DNA of 33,223 nt from Rickettsiales bacterium (GCA_031263095.1 JAISGI010000034.1:1-33223); one strand, 5' to 3'. Shown: positions 1 through 7,009, counted from the first letter of the stretch. Notes: generated from the letters alone by a model not told the origin. A program made the numbers and translations.

Positions 1-339
1 GGCGTGTCGCTCCTTGGTGGTGCTACTTCGGTTGTTGCGAGCTCGTTCGCGCTTGCTGGGGACAAAGGGCCGAAGGCGTTTCAGACCTACCAAAATACTA
101 CTACTGGTGCGCCGTGCACCCCCGACGCTAATAATAGCACTACTTGCAAGCCTACCTCGACGACTTCGGACAAGAAGAATCTGCGAATCGCCTCGACCGT
201 CGGCGGAGGAGTTTCGGCAATTTCCGGCGTCATCACCGGCGTTGTCGCGAACGGTGCGGTCGAGAAGCTTAAAGAAATGGTCGGCAAGCAGGAAAAGTGC
301 GCGGAGCTTTTGGATAAAGTCGACACTTCTGGCTGGTAG
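1..339 (+). CDS. Glycine/alanine-rich exported-type protein, C-terminal fragment
   Basis: The 5' end lies outside the window; the frame is open from base 1 to a TAG at 337-339. The visible 112 residues hold a Gly/Ala/Ser-rich hydrophobic stretch, a Thr/Asn-rich linker with two Cys (PCTP...TTCKP), a second Gly-rich hydrophobic segment (VGGGVSAISGVITGVVANG) and a charged amphipathic tail with one Cys (KQEKCAELL). The same plan of two Gly-rich hydrophobic segments and a charged Cys-containing tail closes the minus-strand protein at 4321-5283, so the two may be distant paralogues. The Gly spacing resembles glycine-zipper membrane segments. I recognise no named family and assign no function. It is followed by the accB promoter. 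Confidence 0.6.
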   Translation, partial: GVSLLGGATSVVASSFALAGDKGPKAFQTYQNTTTGAPCTPDANNSTTCKPTSTTSDKKNLRIASTVGGGVSAISGVITGVVANGAVEKLKEMVGKQEKCAELLDKVDTSGW

Positions 340-372
340 TTCTTATTCCGTTCCACAATCCTCAACTACAGT

Positions 373-401
373 TTGACACGCCGATTTTTATCCTATATAA
401 T
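373..401 (+). promoter_or_regulatory. Consensus sigma-70 promoter for accBC
   Basis: TTGACA at 373-378 and TATAAT at 396-401 are separated by exactly 17 bp, a perfect match to both consensus hexamers. The expected start is near 408, giving a leader of about 27 nt that contains the AAGGAG ribosome site just before the accB ATG at 435. This implies strong housekeeping transcription of the acetyl-CoA carboxylase pair. Confidence 0.85.
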
Positions 402-434
402 TGTCCTCCTGTGTTCAACAAATAAGGAGAACTT

Positions 435-893
435 ATGTTCAACAGAACCAAAGGCGTAGGAGTACTTGTCGCCGAGCTTACGGAACTGCTCGCCAAGCAC
501 AACTTGTCCGAAATCGAGTACGAGCATAACGGCCAGCGCATACGAGTCTCGAACGCGCGGCCCGTTGCGGGCGCCTCAATCGCCATGCCGTCCGTACCCG
601 CGAATTCGCCAACCGCCGCGGAAATCGCGAACATTGCCGCTCCTGCTCTTGCCGAGCTTGCCGGCGCGGTCAAGTCTCCTATGGTAGGCGTTGCCTATCT
701 CAAGCCCGAACCGGGCGCGAAGCCTTTCGCGGTCGAGGGGCAGAATGTCAAGAAGGGCGACGTGCTCTGCCTTATCGAGGCGATGAAGACCTTTAACCCG
801 GTCAAGGCGCCTGCGGACGGCGTGCTTAAAAAAATCCTCATCAAAGAGGCGGAGACGGTCGAGTTCGGCCAGCCGCTGTTCGTGGTGGAGTAG
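435..893 (+). CDS. accB: Biotin carboxyl carrier protein of acetyl-CoA carboxylase
   Basis: AccB carries the biotin that shuttles CO2 from biotin carboxylase to the carboxyltransferase in the first committed step of fatty acid synthesis (cytoplasm). The 152-residue length is normal. The C-terminal biotinyl domain (about 78-152) contains the motif EAMKTFNPV, with Lys118 as the biotinylated residue; the usual E. coli form is EAMKMMN, so Thr-Phe after the Lys is a minor variant. An Ala/Pro-rich linker (about 42-75) joins it to a short N-terminal region. The start is set by AAGGAG 7-8 nt upstream. accC follows after 4 nt, the classic accBC operon. The carboxyltransferase genes accA and accD are not in the window. 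Confidence 0.95.
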   Translation: MFNRTKGVGVLVAELTELLAKHNLSEIEYEHNGQRIRVSNARPVAGASIAMPSVPANSPTAAEIANIAAPALAELAGAVKSPMVGVAYLKPEPGAKPFAVEGQNVKKGDVLCLIEAMKTFNPVKAPADGVLKKILIKEAETVEFGQPLFVVE

Positions 894-897
894 TCCC

Positions 898-2241
898 ATG
901 TTCAAAAAAGTCCTTATCGCAAACCGCGGCGAGATCGCGCTTCGCGTCATACGTGCTTGCCGCGAGATGGGTATATCGACGGTGGCCGTACATTCGACCA
1001 TCGACGCCGAAGCCATGTATGTAAAAATGGCGGACGAGTCGGTCTGTATCGGTCCCGCGCCCTCGTCCGAATCCTATCTAAACAAATCGGCCATAATTTC
1101 GGCCGCGGTGGTTACCAACGCGGACGCGGTACATCCTGGGTACGGTTTTTTAAGCGAAAACGCCGAGTTCGCGGAAATGCTTGGCGCGCACGGAATCGAG
1201 TTCATCGGCCCTACGCCCGAACATATCCGCAAGATGGGCGACAAGGTCGAGGCGAAGCGTACTGCGGTCGAGCTTGGCATACCAGTAGTGCCGGGCAGCG
1301 ATGGCGCTCTTGACAATCTTGACGATGCAACCAAGACCGCAAAGAAAATCGGTTATCCGGTAATAGTCAAAGCAGCGTCCGGTGGCGGCGGGCGAGGGAT
1401 GAAAATCTGTTTCTCCGACAAGGAGCTTAAAGAGCAATTTCCCATTGCGCGGGTGGAGGCCAAGTCCGCTTTCGGCGACGACCGTGTGTATATGGAAAAG
1501 TATCTTGTGGATCCCAAGCACATTGAAATCCAGTTGCTTGGCGACAAGCACGGCAACGTCATCACGCTTGGCGAGCGGGACTGCTCTATCCAGCGCAAAA
1601 ACCAAAAGATAATCGAGGAGGCGCCTGCGTCCATACTTACCAAAAAGCAATCAAAGGACATTCAAGCTGTGGTGGGAAAGGCTATGGCCAAGATGGGTTA
1701 TCGTGGTGCTGGGACAATCGAGTTCCTGTTCGAAAACGGCAAGTTCTATTTCATGGAGATGAATACTAGGCTTCAGGTCGAGCATCCTGTTACCGAGCAA
1801 GTCTATGGCATAGACCTTGTGCGCGAGCAAATTCGCGTGGCGGCCGGAGAAAAGCTCGGCTACAAGCAGGCGGACATCATCGCAAACGGTTGTGCAATCG
1901 AGTGTCGTATAAATGCCGAGGATCCGGAGACTTTCGCGCCGTGCCCTGGAACGGTCACCTCGTACCACGCGCCAGGAGGGCTTGGCATACGCGTGGATTC
2001 CGGGCTTTATTCCGGGTACAAGATTCCTCCTACCTACGACTCGATGGTGGCGAAGCTTATCACATTCGCGCCTACGCGAAAAGAGTGCATCGAGCGGACC
2101 CGACATGCGCTTGGCGAATTCGTTGTCGATGGCGTGAAGACGCTTATCCCCCTGCAGCAGGAGATTTTGAGTCAGAAAGAATTTACTGACGGTACTTATC
2201 CTATACATTGGCTGGAAGATTGGTTAAAAAACCGCAAATGA
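898..2241 (+). CDS. accC: Biotin carboxylase subunit of acetyl-CoA carboxylase
   Basis: AccC carboxylates the biotin on AccB using ATP and bicarbonate. The 447 residues match the usual AccC length. The N-terminal biotin-carboxylase domain opens with KVLIANRGEIALRVIRA. The central ATP-grasp domain carries the glycine-rich loop KAASGGGGRGMK (about 159-169) and the conserved EMNTRLQVEHPVTE segment (about 288-301) with its metal-binding Glu and catalytic Arg. The C-terminal domain has the INAEDP motif. The ATG lies 4 nt after the accB stop, so the two are co-transcribed and probably translationally coupled. Two hairpins follow the stop and separate it from the convergent hydrolase gene. Confidence 0.96.
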   Translation: MFKKVLIANRGEIALRVIRACREMGISTVAVHSTIDAEAMYVKMADESVCIGPAPSSESYLNKSAIISAAVVTNADAVHPGYGFLSENAEFAEMLGAHGIEFIGPTPEHIRKMGDKVEAKRTAVELGIPVVPGSDGALDNLDDATKTAKKIGYPVIVKAASGGGGRGMKICFSDKELKEQFPIARVEAKSAFGDDRVYMEKYLVDPKHIEIQLLGDKHGNVITLGERDCSIQRKNQKIIEEAPASILTKKQSKDIQAVVGKAMAKMGYRGAGTIEFLFENGKFYFMEMNTRLQVEHPVTEQVYGIDLVREQIRVAAGEKLGYKQADIIANGCAIECRINAEDPETFAPCPGTVTSYHAPGGLGIRVDSGLYSGYKIPPTYDSMVAKLITFAPTRKECIERTRHALGEFVVDGVKTLIPLQQEILSQKEFTDGTYPIHWLEDWLKNRK

Positions 2242-2268
2242 AAATCTCGCTGCGCGATATTTTCATTT
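2236..2268 (+). repeat. 15-bp inverted repeat overlapping the accC stop
   Basis: The arms AAATGAAAATCTCGC (2236-2250) and GCGATATTTTCATTT (2254-2268) pair at 14 of 15 positions around a TGC loop. The left arm covers the accC stop codon. There is no long T-run after it, so it may act as an mRNA 3'-end stabiliser or work together with the terminator just downstream. Confidence 0.7.
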
Positions 2269-2280
2269 GGAAGATATGAG

Positions 2281-2311
2281 AAAAAAAGCTAGGGAGACCT
2301 CGGCTTTTTTT
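2281..2311. terminator. Bidirectional terminator between accC and the convergent hydrolase gene
   Basis: AAAAAAAGC (2281-2289) pairs with GCTTTTTTT (2303-2311), with an inner AGG/CCT pairing and a small bulge. A T-run is present on either strand, so it can end both the plus-strand accBC transcript and the minus-strand transcript coming from 4239. Confidence 0.75.
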
Positions 2312-2337
2312 CGTTTTTATTTTTGGATTGTCGAAAG

Positions 2338-2886
2338 CTAATCCAGCACGGACAGGATTTCGGGGAATTCGGTATAGCCGCTTTCGGCATTCAGATGTCC
2401 GCCGCCTTGGATGATTGTCAGTGGTACGTCCAGTTTGGCGCTTACATATTCGGCTGCGGCGCGAGGAACATAGGGGTCGTCGTCCCCATAGAACAATGTT
2501 GCTGTGCCCATATTATTTCTGATTTTATCCCAATCGAAATCTCGGTCGATGAAGTCCCTGTTATATTCGTCGTATTCCTTATTTCCGATTTTGCCTGCAA
2601 ATGGACTGACGAAGACGGATTTGGCAACTGGTCTTTCTAGGACGTTTAGGATTGAGAGCAGGTATGCTGCGCCGCAACTGTGCCCTATCAGGGTGGTGTT
2701 TGCGTCGAAGTCGGGCGTCTCCGTGTGTAAGACCTTGCACCAGCTTGCAACCGACTGGTTTTTTGGCGTTGGAAAGCGCGGGATATATACGCGGTGCCCC
2801 TTTGCCTCAAGCTGCCTTCTCAACCACGGGAACCAGTTGCCATCGGGTGAGCCGCATGTGCCGTGTATGATTACTATGTCCATCAT
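2338..2886 (-). CDS. Alpha/beta serine hydrolase, RBBP9/YdeN family
   Basis: A small cytoplasmic hydrolase of unknown substrate; 182 residues is typical of the RBBP9/YdeN family. The oxyanion region IIHGT is at the N-terminus. The nucleophile elbow is GHSCG, the acid lies in GDDDPYVP and the catalytic His in GGGHLN, so the whole triad is present. The family is known for small-molecule or peptide esterase activity, but nothing here tells the substrate. It starts 3 nt after the stop of the secreted protein at 2890-4239, with a GTAGGGG ribosome site, so the two are probably co-transcribed. Two adjacent ATGs exist; the first was chosen. Confidence 0.85.
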   Translation of the reverse strand: MMDIVIIHGTCGSPDGNWFPWLRRQLEAKGHRVYIPRFPTPKNQSVASWCKVLHTETPDFDANTTLIGHSCGAAYLLSILNVLERPVAKSVFVSPFAGKIGNKEYDEYNRDFIDRDFDWDKIRNNMGTATLFYGDDDPYVPRAAAEYVSAKLDVPLTIIQGGGHLNAESGYTEFPEILSVLD

Positions 2887-2889
2887 CCC

Positions 2890-4239
2890 CTACAAGCTCC
2901 CTATTGCGCCCAGGATAAGCCGTTCGGCCTGTTTTTTGCATGGATCACAGTCGAGCGAGGTGGGGAATTCCTCGTTCGCGGGCGAGGCGAGGCCGGAATG
3001 CAAGCGTGGATTGTTCAGTGCCTTGACCAAGCCGTCGATTTTCTCGGCCGTGTCGCATGTTGACATATTTCCACCGCATATCGGCTTGGCCAGTCGGTTC
3101 AAAAAATCCGCGCACATAGAGCCATCGACGGTCGCGCAGCGGAAGCATTGGCGGACCTTGAGCGCGGCGGTATCCTCGGTTCCGTTTCCGAACGCCATGG
3201 TTATGTCGTACCTGCTGTAGAGCGGATCGCCGACGGAGTCCCTCGACACCCTTAGGTACCTGTCGCCGCATTTGAACCTTTGATCGTTCTCGCTCCAGAG
3301 ATAGCCGCCCTGGCTTGTTTTCACGTCGTCGTCAACTAGGCCGCAGGGGAGCTTTTTCTTGGTGCCGGAGTATTCGAGCAAGGTCTTGCCAGCGGTGAAC
3401 TGTGCGTGTTCCTGCTTGTCGAACAGAACTTCGGTATCGAGGTCGGAATAGCTTGTCGCATAGTCGGGCGCGAAGTTCGGCTTTAGGCATGCGGTGCCGG
3501 AGGCAGCGTTCTTAGTCCAGGAATAGACCGGGAGCGTCGCCTCGCCGCTGTCCGTCGTCGCGGTATAGTCGTCGTGGTGGAGCGAGTAGGCGACTTTCAT
3601 GCGGAAGCGGTCGTCCCTTTGCGCGCCGGTGCCACCGAAATTATAGTATGCGTTTATGGGGTCGTTCAGGTTCTTGACTATGCCTTGACCTCCTATTACG
3701 AGCGTGCCGTCGGTGGGCGCACCACAGATTTTTGGGTAGGCGGGCGAGTAGGCTCCGCGCGTGGCGGGCAGGCTTCCGTCCGGGCGGCGGATGTAGGCGT
3801 CCTTGTCGAAGTATCTATAAAAATATCCGGCAAAATCGAGAGAGCCGGCGTTTGCGGTTGCGGGCGCGGCATGGATGAAGCCTTGGGTTGCGGAGGTGCC
3901 TATAGGCATGACGTAGCCGCCGAGGGTTTTCGAGTCGGAGGATTTGGTGCATACCGGCTCGCCGTTTTCGGTCGTATAGTTGCAGTTGATACAATGGTTC
4001 TGGCTGTCCTTCAGGCACACGTACGGTTCGTCAGGATGGGTGCCCCAGCGAAGTCCGGTGGTAGCGACGATTTGCGAGAGCGCGGATTTCTTCGGCGCGA
4101 TATAATTGTTCGGCGTGTTCGGGTAGGACTGTTTCGCCTCGGTCGCGATATTGTCGATTACCCTTTGCGTATTGTCGGCGGCGCGTGCGGCGAGCGGCGC
4201 GAACAAAAATATTGCGGCGAGTTTGGTTATTCCCCTCAT
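2890..4239 (-). CDS. Secreted cysteine-rich protein of unknown function
   Basis: A 449-residue protein with a clear Sec signal peptide (MRGITKLAAIFLFAPLAARA, cleavage expected after ARA). The mature part is rich in Cys in CxxC-like or paired settings (NHCINCNY, QCFRCAT, DCDPCKK, CGGNMSTCDT), suggesting disulfide-bonded folding in the periplasm or outside the cell. There are no membrane segments after the signal. I recognise no family. A strong promoter lies so close that transcription should begin at or next to the ATG, leaving no room for a ribosome site, so it looks leaderless. It is followed by the small hydrolase gene. Confidence 0.7.
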   Translation of the reverse strand: MRGITKLAAIFLFAPLAARAADNTQRVIDNIATEAKQSYPNTPNNYIAPKKSALSQIVATTGLRWGTHPDEPYVCLKDSQNHCINCNYTTENGEPVCTKSSDSKTLGGYVMPIGTSATQGFIHAAPATANAGSLDFAGYFYRYFDKDAYIRRPDGSLPATRGAYSPAYPKICGAPTDGTLVIGGQGIVKNLNDPINAYYNFGGTGAQRDDRFRMKVAYSLHHDDYTATTDSGEATLPVYSWTKNAASGTACLKPNFAPDYATSYSDLDTEVLFDKQEHAQFTAGKTLLEYSGTKKKLPCGLVDDDVKTSQGGYLWSENDQRFKCGDRYLRVSRDSVGDPLYSRYDITMAFGNGTEDTAALKVRQCFRCATVDGSMCADFLNRLAKPICGGNMSTCDTAEKIDGLVKALNNPRLHSGLASPANEEFPTSLDCDPCKKQAERLILGAIGSL

Positions 4240-4245
4240 GGAAGT

Positions 4246-4274
4246 ATTATATATCTAATTGAGGGTTTGTTCAA
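4246..4274 (-). promoter_or_regulatory. Sigma-70 promoter of the secreted-protein gene (leaderless)
   Basis: On the minus strand TTGAAC (4274-4269) and TATAAT (4251-4246) are separated by 17 bp. Only 6 nt (ACTTCC) separate the -10 box from the ATG at 4239, so the predicted transcription start falls on the start codon. Confidence 0.8.
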
Positions 4275-4276
4275 TT

Positions 4277-4303
4277 AAAAAAGCCCCGCAAGAGCGGGGC
4301 TTT
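4277..4303 (-). terminator. Intrinsic terminator of the 4321-5283 gene
   Basis: AAGCCCCGC (4281-4289), loop AAGA, GCGGGGCTT (4294-4302) form a 9-bp perfect stem. Read on the minus strand it is followed by a run of six T. It lies just after the stop at 4321 and separates the gene from the next minus-strand promoter. Confidence 0.9.
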
Positions 4304-4320
4304 GGATAGAGAGAACAGGA

Positions 4321-5283
4321 TTACGGAAGCGCTTTGGCGGCGTCCTCGCATTCTTTGAGTTCCTTCTTGAGCTCGGCGAGCTGGCTTAGGCCAATACCGC
4401 CAGCGGCGGCTGCGGTAATACCTCCGGCAGTTCCAAGAATATTTAAGCCCATACCTCCTATGAGGCTTGTATCATCGTTGCTTTTTTTGCCGGCGGCGGA
4501 GAGAACGCTTGTTCCTTCGACAGCGGCTTCTTTATTTTCCGCATCTTTTTTCGCTACTGCCGTGGCAGCGCCGGATAAAAGTTTTGTGCCGCTTGCAAGC
4601 GTGCTTACTCCGCCGCCGATGGTTCCGGCAAGCAGGGCGCCGAATAGCTTGTCCGCTTTTTCGACTATGCTGCCGCACTTGCCCTTCACGTTCGCGGTGT
4701 CGACTGCTGCCGTGTTTTCGCTTGCGGTATAGACGAAGCGGATGCGGTCAACTATCTTGACGCCCGACGAGCTGTTCGTCCTATCGTCGTAGCCGGTATA
4801 GACCGCTATACCCTCGCGTATGTCCTTTTCCTCGCAATCCGCGACGGCGGTGTCGGACACCTTAAACGTACCTGTCCTATCCGTGATGTTCAGCGACGTT
4901 ATTCCGCAGAATGCGGTCGAGCCGAACGTCGGGTACGCGCTTATCGCCTTGTCCCCGTATGTGGTCAGTGTGGAAGCTCCGCTGGTGTTGAACATGTCGG
5001 TCGCAAGGTCGGCTACGTTATATTCCTTGCCCTGCTCAAGCTCGATGAACGTATCGTTGAAGTAGGTTCCGGCGGGAATGTTTATGCCCGGAGTTTCCGT
5101 AGTAGTAGTGCTGTTGTCTCTGCCGCCGGGCGCGTACGACCCTCCACCGCGGCCAAGCCGGCGTCCGGAAGCATCGGCTCCGCCACGGCCTGGTGCCGTG
5201 TTGCCACGCTCTAGTGCAGCTTCGGCGGCGGCCCCGGCGATAAGCGCGAAAGCTACCAAAGAAACCTTGTGCATTGTGTTCAT
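4321..5283 (-). CDS. Exported glycine-rich protein of unknown function
   Basis: The chosen start at 5283 gives 320 residues with a signal peptide (MNTMHKVSLVAFALIAGAAA, cleavage near AEA) and an AAGGAG ribosome site; an upstream in-frame ATG at 5340 lies above the promoter and is not used. After the signal come an Arg/Gly-rich stretch (PGRGGADASGRRLGRGGGS), a predicted beta-rich middle with several single Cys, then two Gly/Ala-rich hydrophobic segments and a Lys/Glu-rich tail with one Cys (ELKKELKECEDAAKALP). The end resembles the fragment at 1-339. Family unknown. Transcription depends on a promoter whose spacer contains a nine-base G tract. Confidence 0.7.
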   Translation of the reverse strand: MNTMHKVSLVAFALIAGAAAEAALERGNTAPGRGGADASGRRLGRGGGSYAPGGRDNSTTTTETPGINIPAGTYFNDTFIELEQGKEYNVADLATDMFNTSGASTLTTYGDKAISAYPTFGSTAFCGITSLNITDRTGTFKVSDTAVADCEEKDIREGIAVYTGYDDRTNSSSGVKIVDRIRFVYTASENTAAVDTANVKGKCGSIVEKADKLFGALLAGTIGGGVSTLASGTKLLSGAATAVAKKDAENKEAAVEGTSVLSAAGKKSNDDTSLIGGMGLNILGTAGGITAAAAGGIGLSQLAELKKELKECEDAAKALP

Positions 5284-5311
5284 ATATCTCTCCTTTATAA
5301 AGTCTATGGTT

Positions 5312-5340
5312 ATTATAGCACATTTTACCCCCCCCCGCAA
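5312..5340 (-). promoter_or_regulatory. Promoter with a G9 tract in its spacer
   Basis: On the minus strand TTGCGG (5340-5335) and TATAAT (5317-5312) lie 17 bp apart, with an extended -10 TGC before TATAAT. A nine-base homopolymer (C at 5328-5336 on the plus strand) overlaps the -35 and fills half the spacer. Start expected near 5305, 22 nt before the ATG at 5283. Confidence 0.65.
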
Positions 5341-5403
5341 GTTCTATTTTTCAAAAAATTTCGGGAAAAATGGAAAAAAGTGCAAGATGTTGCAAAAAAG
5401 TTC

Positions 5404-5432
5404 TTGACTTTTAAGAACAAAAGGTGTATAAA
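5404..5432 (+). promoter_or_regulatory. Sigma-70 promoter heading the phage-derived gene cluster
   Basis: TTGACT (5404-5409), 17 bp, TATAAA (5427-5432). The start is expected near 5439. It is the only strong promoter I see ahead of the lysis/scaffold genes, and its transcript meets a terminator-like hairpin at 5484 before the first gene. Confidence 0.75.
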
Positions 5433-5438
5433 GGTGGT

Positions 5439-5508
5439 ATCTAATGACCGAATTATATCGTTAGATGTTTTACATTGTTCTAGGCCTCCGCATTGTGGGG
5501 GCTTTTTT
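5439..5508 (+). ncRNA. Candidate leader RNA ending in an attenuator
   Basis: About 70 nt run from the predicted start to the T-run at 5503-5508. They contain a weak hairpin (ATCTAA ... TTAGAT with a nested CGA/TCG) and then the terminator-like stem. Either a regulated leader or a short stand-alone RNA would fit. No known riboswitch class is recognised. Confidence 0.35.
5484..5508 (+). terminator. Terminator-like attenuator before the phage operon
   Basis: GCCTCCGC (5484-5491), loop ATT, GTGGGGGC (5495-5502) pair over 8 positions including two G-U wobbles, followed by six T. It lies between the promoter at 5404 and the first gene at 5531, so transcription of the cluster probably requires read-through or antitermination. 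Confidence 0.65.
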
Positions 5509-5530
5509 CAAACATATATAAGGAGTGAGA

Positions 5531-5770
5531 ATGCTTCCGCTTGCACCAGGGAGGGATTTCACGTGGAAAGAAGTCCTCTCAATCATCCTAATCCCGGTTT
5601 GCTGGTTCCTTTACAGCCAGACCGAAAAAGTCAGGGACGAACTTTACAACTTCCGCGTGTCGGTCGCAAAGAACTATGCCACGCACGAGAAGCTTGCCAG
5701 GCTTGAGGAGAAGCTTGACAAAATATCGGAGCAGATTGCCGCGCTGTCCGTAAAAGTAGCGGCGAAATAA
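5531..5770 (+). CDS. Small phage-type membrane protein with coiled coil
   Basis: 79 residues from the ATG at 5531, with AAGGAG about 6 nt upstream. One hydrophobic segment (about 14-28, EVLSIILIPVCWFLYSQ) is followed by a long charged region with heptad-like repeats (EKLARLEEKLDKISEQIAALSVKV), so it is probably anchored in the inner membrane with a coiled coil. Small proteins of this shape (QTEKVRDEL then YATHEKL...LEEKLDKI) occur near structural or lysis genes of prophages, but their function is not established. It is the first gene of the phage-derived cluster, directly before a SleB-like hydrolase, so a role in lysis or release is possible. Confidence 0.65.
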   Translation: MLPLAPGRDFTWKEVLSIILIPVCWFLYSQTEKVRDELYNFRVSVAKNYATHEKLARLEEKLDKISEQIAALSVKVAAK

Positions 5771-5779
5771 GGAGGGCAC

Positions 5780-6190
5780 ATGGAGAGAGAGGAAATTTTC
5801 AGGCTTAAATGCCACAATGGGCGCAACGCCCTTGTCCTTGCCAAGACTTTGAAAGCGATGAGTGCGGAGGCGGAGCTTGCGGCGGCATTTGCGAGTGTGG
5901 CGCTCAACCGTTTTATATATGAGAGCGAAATCGACGGAGAGGCGTCGTTCGTTCAGGTAGTTGCGGGCGGCGTATTGTTCTCCTGCTGGCGGAATGCGCG
6001 GGCGATGGATTTAGTCGAGCCGGGGGCGGAGCTTGTCGCGTTCGCCTCGGCCGCGCTTAAAGGCGAAGTGGCGGATATTACCCTCGGTTCGCGCAGGTTC
6101 GTGAAAGAGGGCGCAAGCGAGATTTGGACGACGGGACTTAAACCTGCCGCGCGTATCGGCGGATATTTATTCTATAACAACTGCGATTAG
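5780..6190 (+). CDS. SleB-like cell wall hydrolase, active site possibly lost
   Basis: 136 residues with an AAGGAGG ribosome site. The fold signature of the SleB/Hydrolase_2 family is visible: VALNRF, then GVLFSCWRN (family QFSCW), then ALKGEVADITLGSRRF (family ALAGEL.DPT.GA.HF) and a final ARIGGYLFYNN (family IG.H.FY). These enzymes cleave peptidoglycan and serve phages as endolysins. The family motif around the catalytic Glu (EARGE-like, just before LNR) is replaced here by KAMSAEAE, and the later His position reads Arg, so activity is doubtful. It sits between two small membrane proteins, a typical lysis-cassette setting. Divergence might instead mean a shifted catalytic residue. Confidence 0.65.
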   Translation: MEREEIFRLKCHNGRNALVLAKTLKAMSAEAELAAAFASVALNRFIYESEIDGEASFVQVVAGGVLFSCWRNARAMDLVEPGAELVAFASAALKGEVADITLGSRRFVKEGASEIWTTGLKPAARIGGYLFYNNCD

Positions 6191-6199
6191 GAGGAAAAT

Positions 6200-6406
6200 A
6201 TGAAACAACTTAAAGGCATACTCGAAGGTAAAAAGACCTATGTGGCGGCCGTGGTCGGCATAATCACCGTGCTTGGCGCCTATATGACCGGCGAAATCGA
6301 GGCTATGGAGGCAGGCGAAGTCGCGTTGTCGCTCCTCGGCGTGATGTTCCTCAAGCGCGAGATGAGCGCGAGCGCGGCAGCGAAACTTTCCAAACTTAAA
6401 AAATAG
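6200..6406 (+). CDS. Small phage membrane protein, holin candidate
   Basis: 68 residues with an AGGAGG ribosome site. It begins KQLKGILEGKKTYVAAVVG, has a hydrophobic segment at about 14-33 and a second weak one at about 44-52, and ends in a Lys-rich tail (KLSKLKK). The LEGKKTY start followed by a membrane span is common in small prophage proteins beside structural or lysis genes. A holin role is suggested only by size, topology and position next to the hydrolase. Nothing else in the sequence proves it. Confidence 0.6.
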   Translation: MKQLKGILEGKKTYVAAVVGIITVLGAYMTGEIEAMEAGEVALSLLGVMFLKREMSASAAAKLSKLKK

Positions 6407-6415
6407 GAGCCTAAC

Positions 6416-6967
6416 ATGACAGAAAAAAACGAAAGCGTGCTTGCTATGGGGCTCGAGACCTCGGGCGCGCCGTCCGAATATGAAATAATCCTCAAAGGCG
6501 GTATAATCGAGCGCGACGCTGAAATAGACAAGCGCTTGGCCGAGGCGGGCTTCTCGAACGAGCAGGCCCAGCTTGTCTATGACCTTGCCGAGGAAACGAT
6601 AGTTCCGGCCATGATGCGCGTGGCCGCCAAGTTCCGCGCGTCGCGCGAGCTTGAAAAACTTGAGAACTATTTCGGCGGCGAGGACAGGTTCGACGAAGCG
6701 GCGCGGCAGATTTCCGCATGGGCGTCGAAGAACGTCGATGCTGCTACTCTTGATGCGCTTGCCTCTTCGTACTGGGGTGTGCTTGCGCTTTACAACATGA
6801 TGAATTCGGGCGAGCCGGGAATGCTTGGTGCGGGACGTACCGCCGATAGTGCGACGAATGAAAAGAAGCTTCGCGACATGATGAGCGATCCGCGTTATTG
6901 GCGCGACAATGACGTCGACTTCATCAAGAAAGTCGACGACGGATTCAAGAACCTCTATCGCGCGTAG
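6416..6967 (+). CDS. Capsid assembly scaffolding protein (podovirus type)
   Basis: 183 residues, acidic and predicted to be highly helical. The C-terminal segment MMSDPRYWRDNDVDFIKKV, continuing DGFKNLY, is a recurring signature of scaffold proteins in T7-like and related podoviruses, where the tail of the scaffold binds the coat protein during procapsid assembly. The N-terminal half is Glu-rich with a predicted coiled stretch (about 30-75). In ordinary podoviruses the scaffold gene directly precedes the major capsid gene; here two unrelated genes (7072-7940) lie between them. RBS GGAG is 6 nt from the ATG. Confidence 0.75.
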   Translation: MTEKNESVLAMGLETSGAPSEYEIILKGGIIERDAEIDKRLAEAGFSNEQAQLVYDLAEETIVPAMMRVAAKFRASRELEKLENYFGGEDRFDEAARQISAWASKNVDAATLDALASSYWGVLALYNMMNSGEPGMLGAGRTADSATNEKKLRDMMSDPRYWRDNDVDFIKKVDDGFKNLYRA

Positions 6968-6968
6968 T

Positions 6969-6998
6969 AAAAAAATATAAAAATTTCGATATTTTTTT
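6969..6998 (+). terminator. Weak AT-rich terminator-like hairpin after the scaffold gene
   Basis: A7TAT (6969-6978) can pair with ATAT7 (6989-6998) over 10 A-T pairs around a 10-nt loop, ending in seven T. The stem is AT-only, so efficiency is doubtful. It is followed at once by the next promoter. Confidence 0.4.
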
Positions 6999-7009
6999 AT
7001 TGTTTTTTA

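Noticed and set aside
3574-4278. Plus-strand open frame of 234 codons opposite the secreted protein
   Set aside because: Gly/Val/Arg-rich shadow. The minus-strand frame has a signal peptide, promoter and coherent composition.
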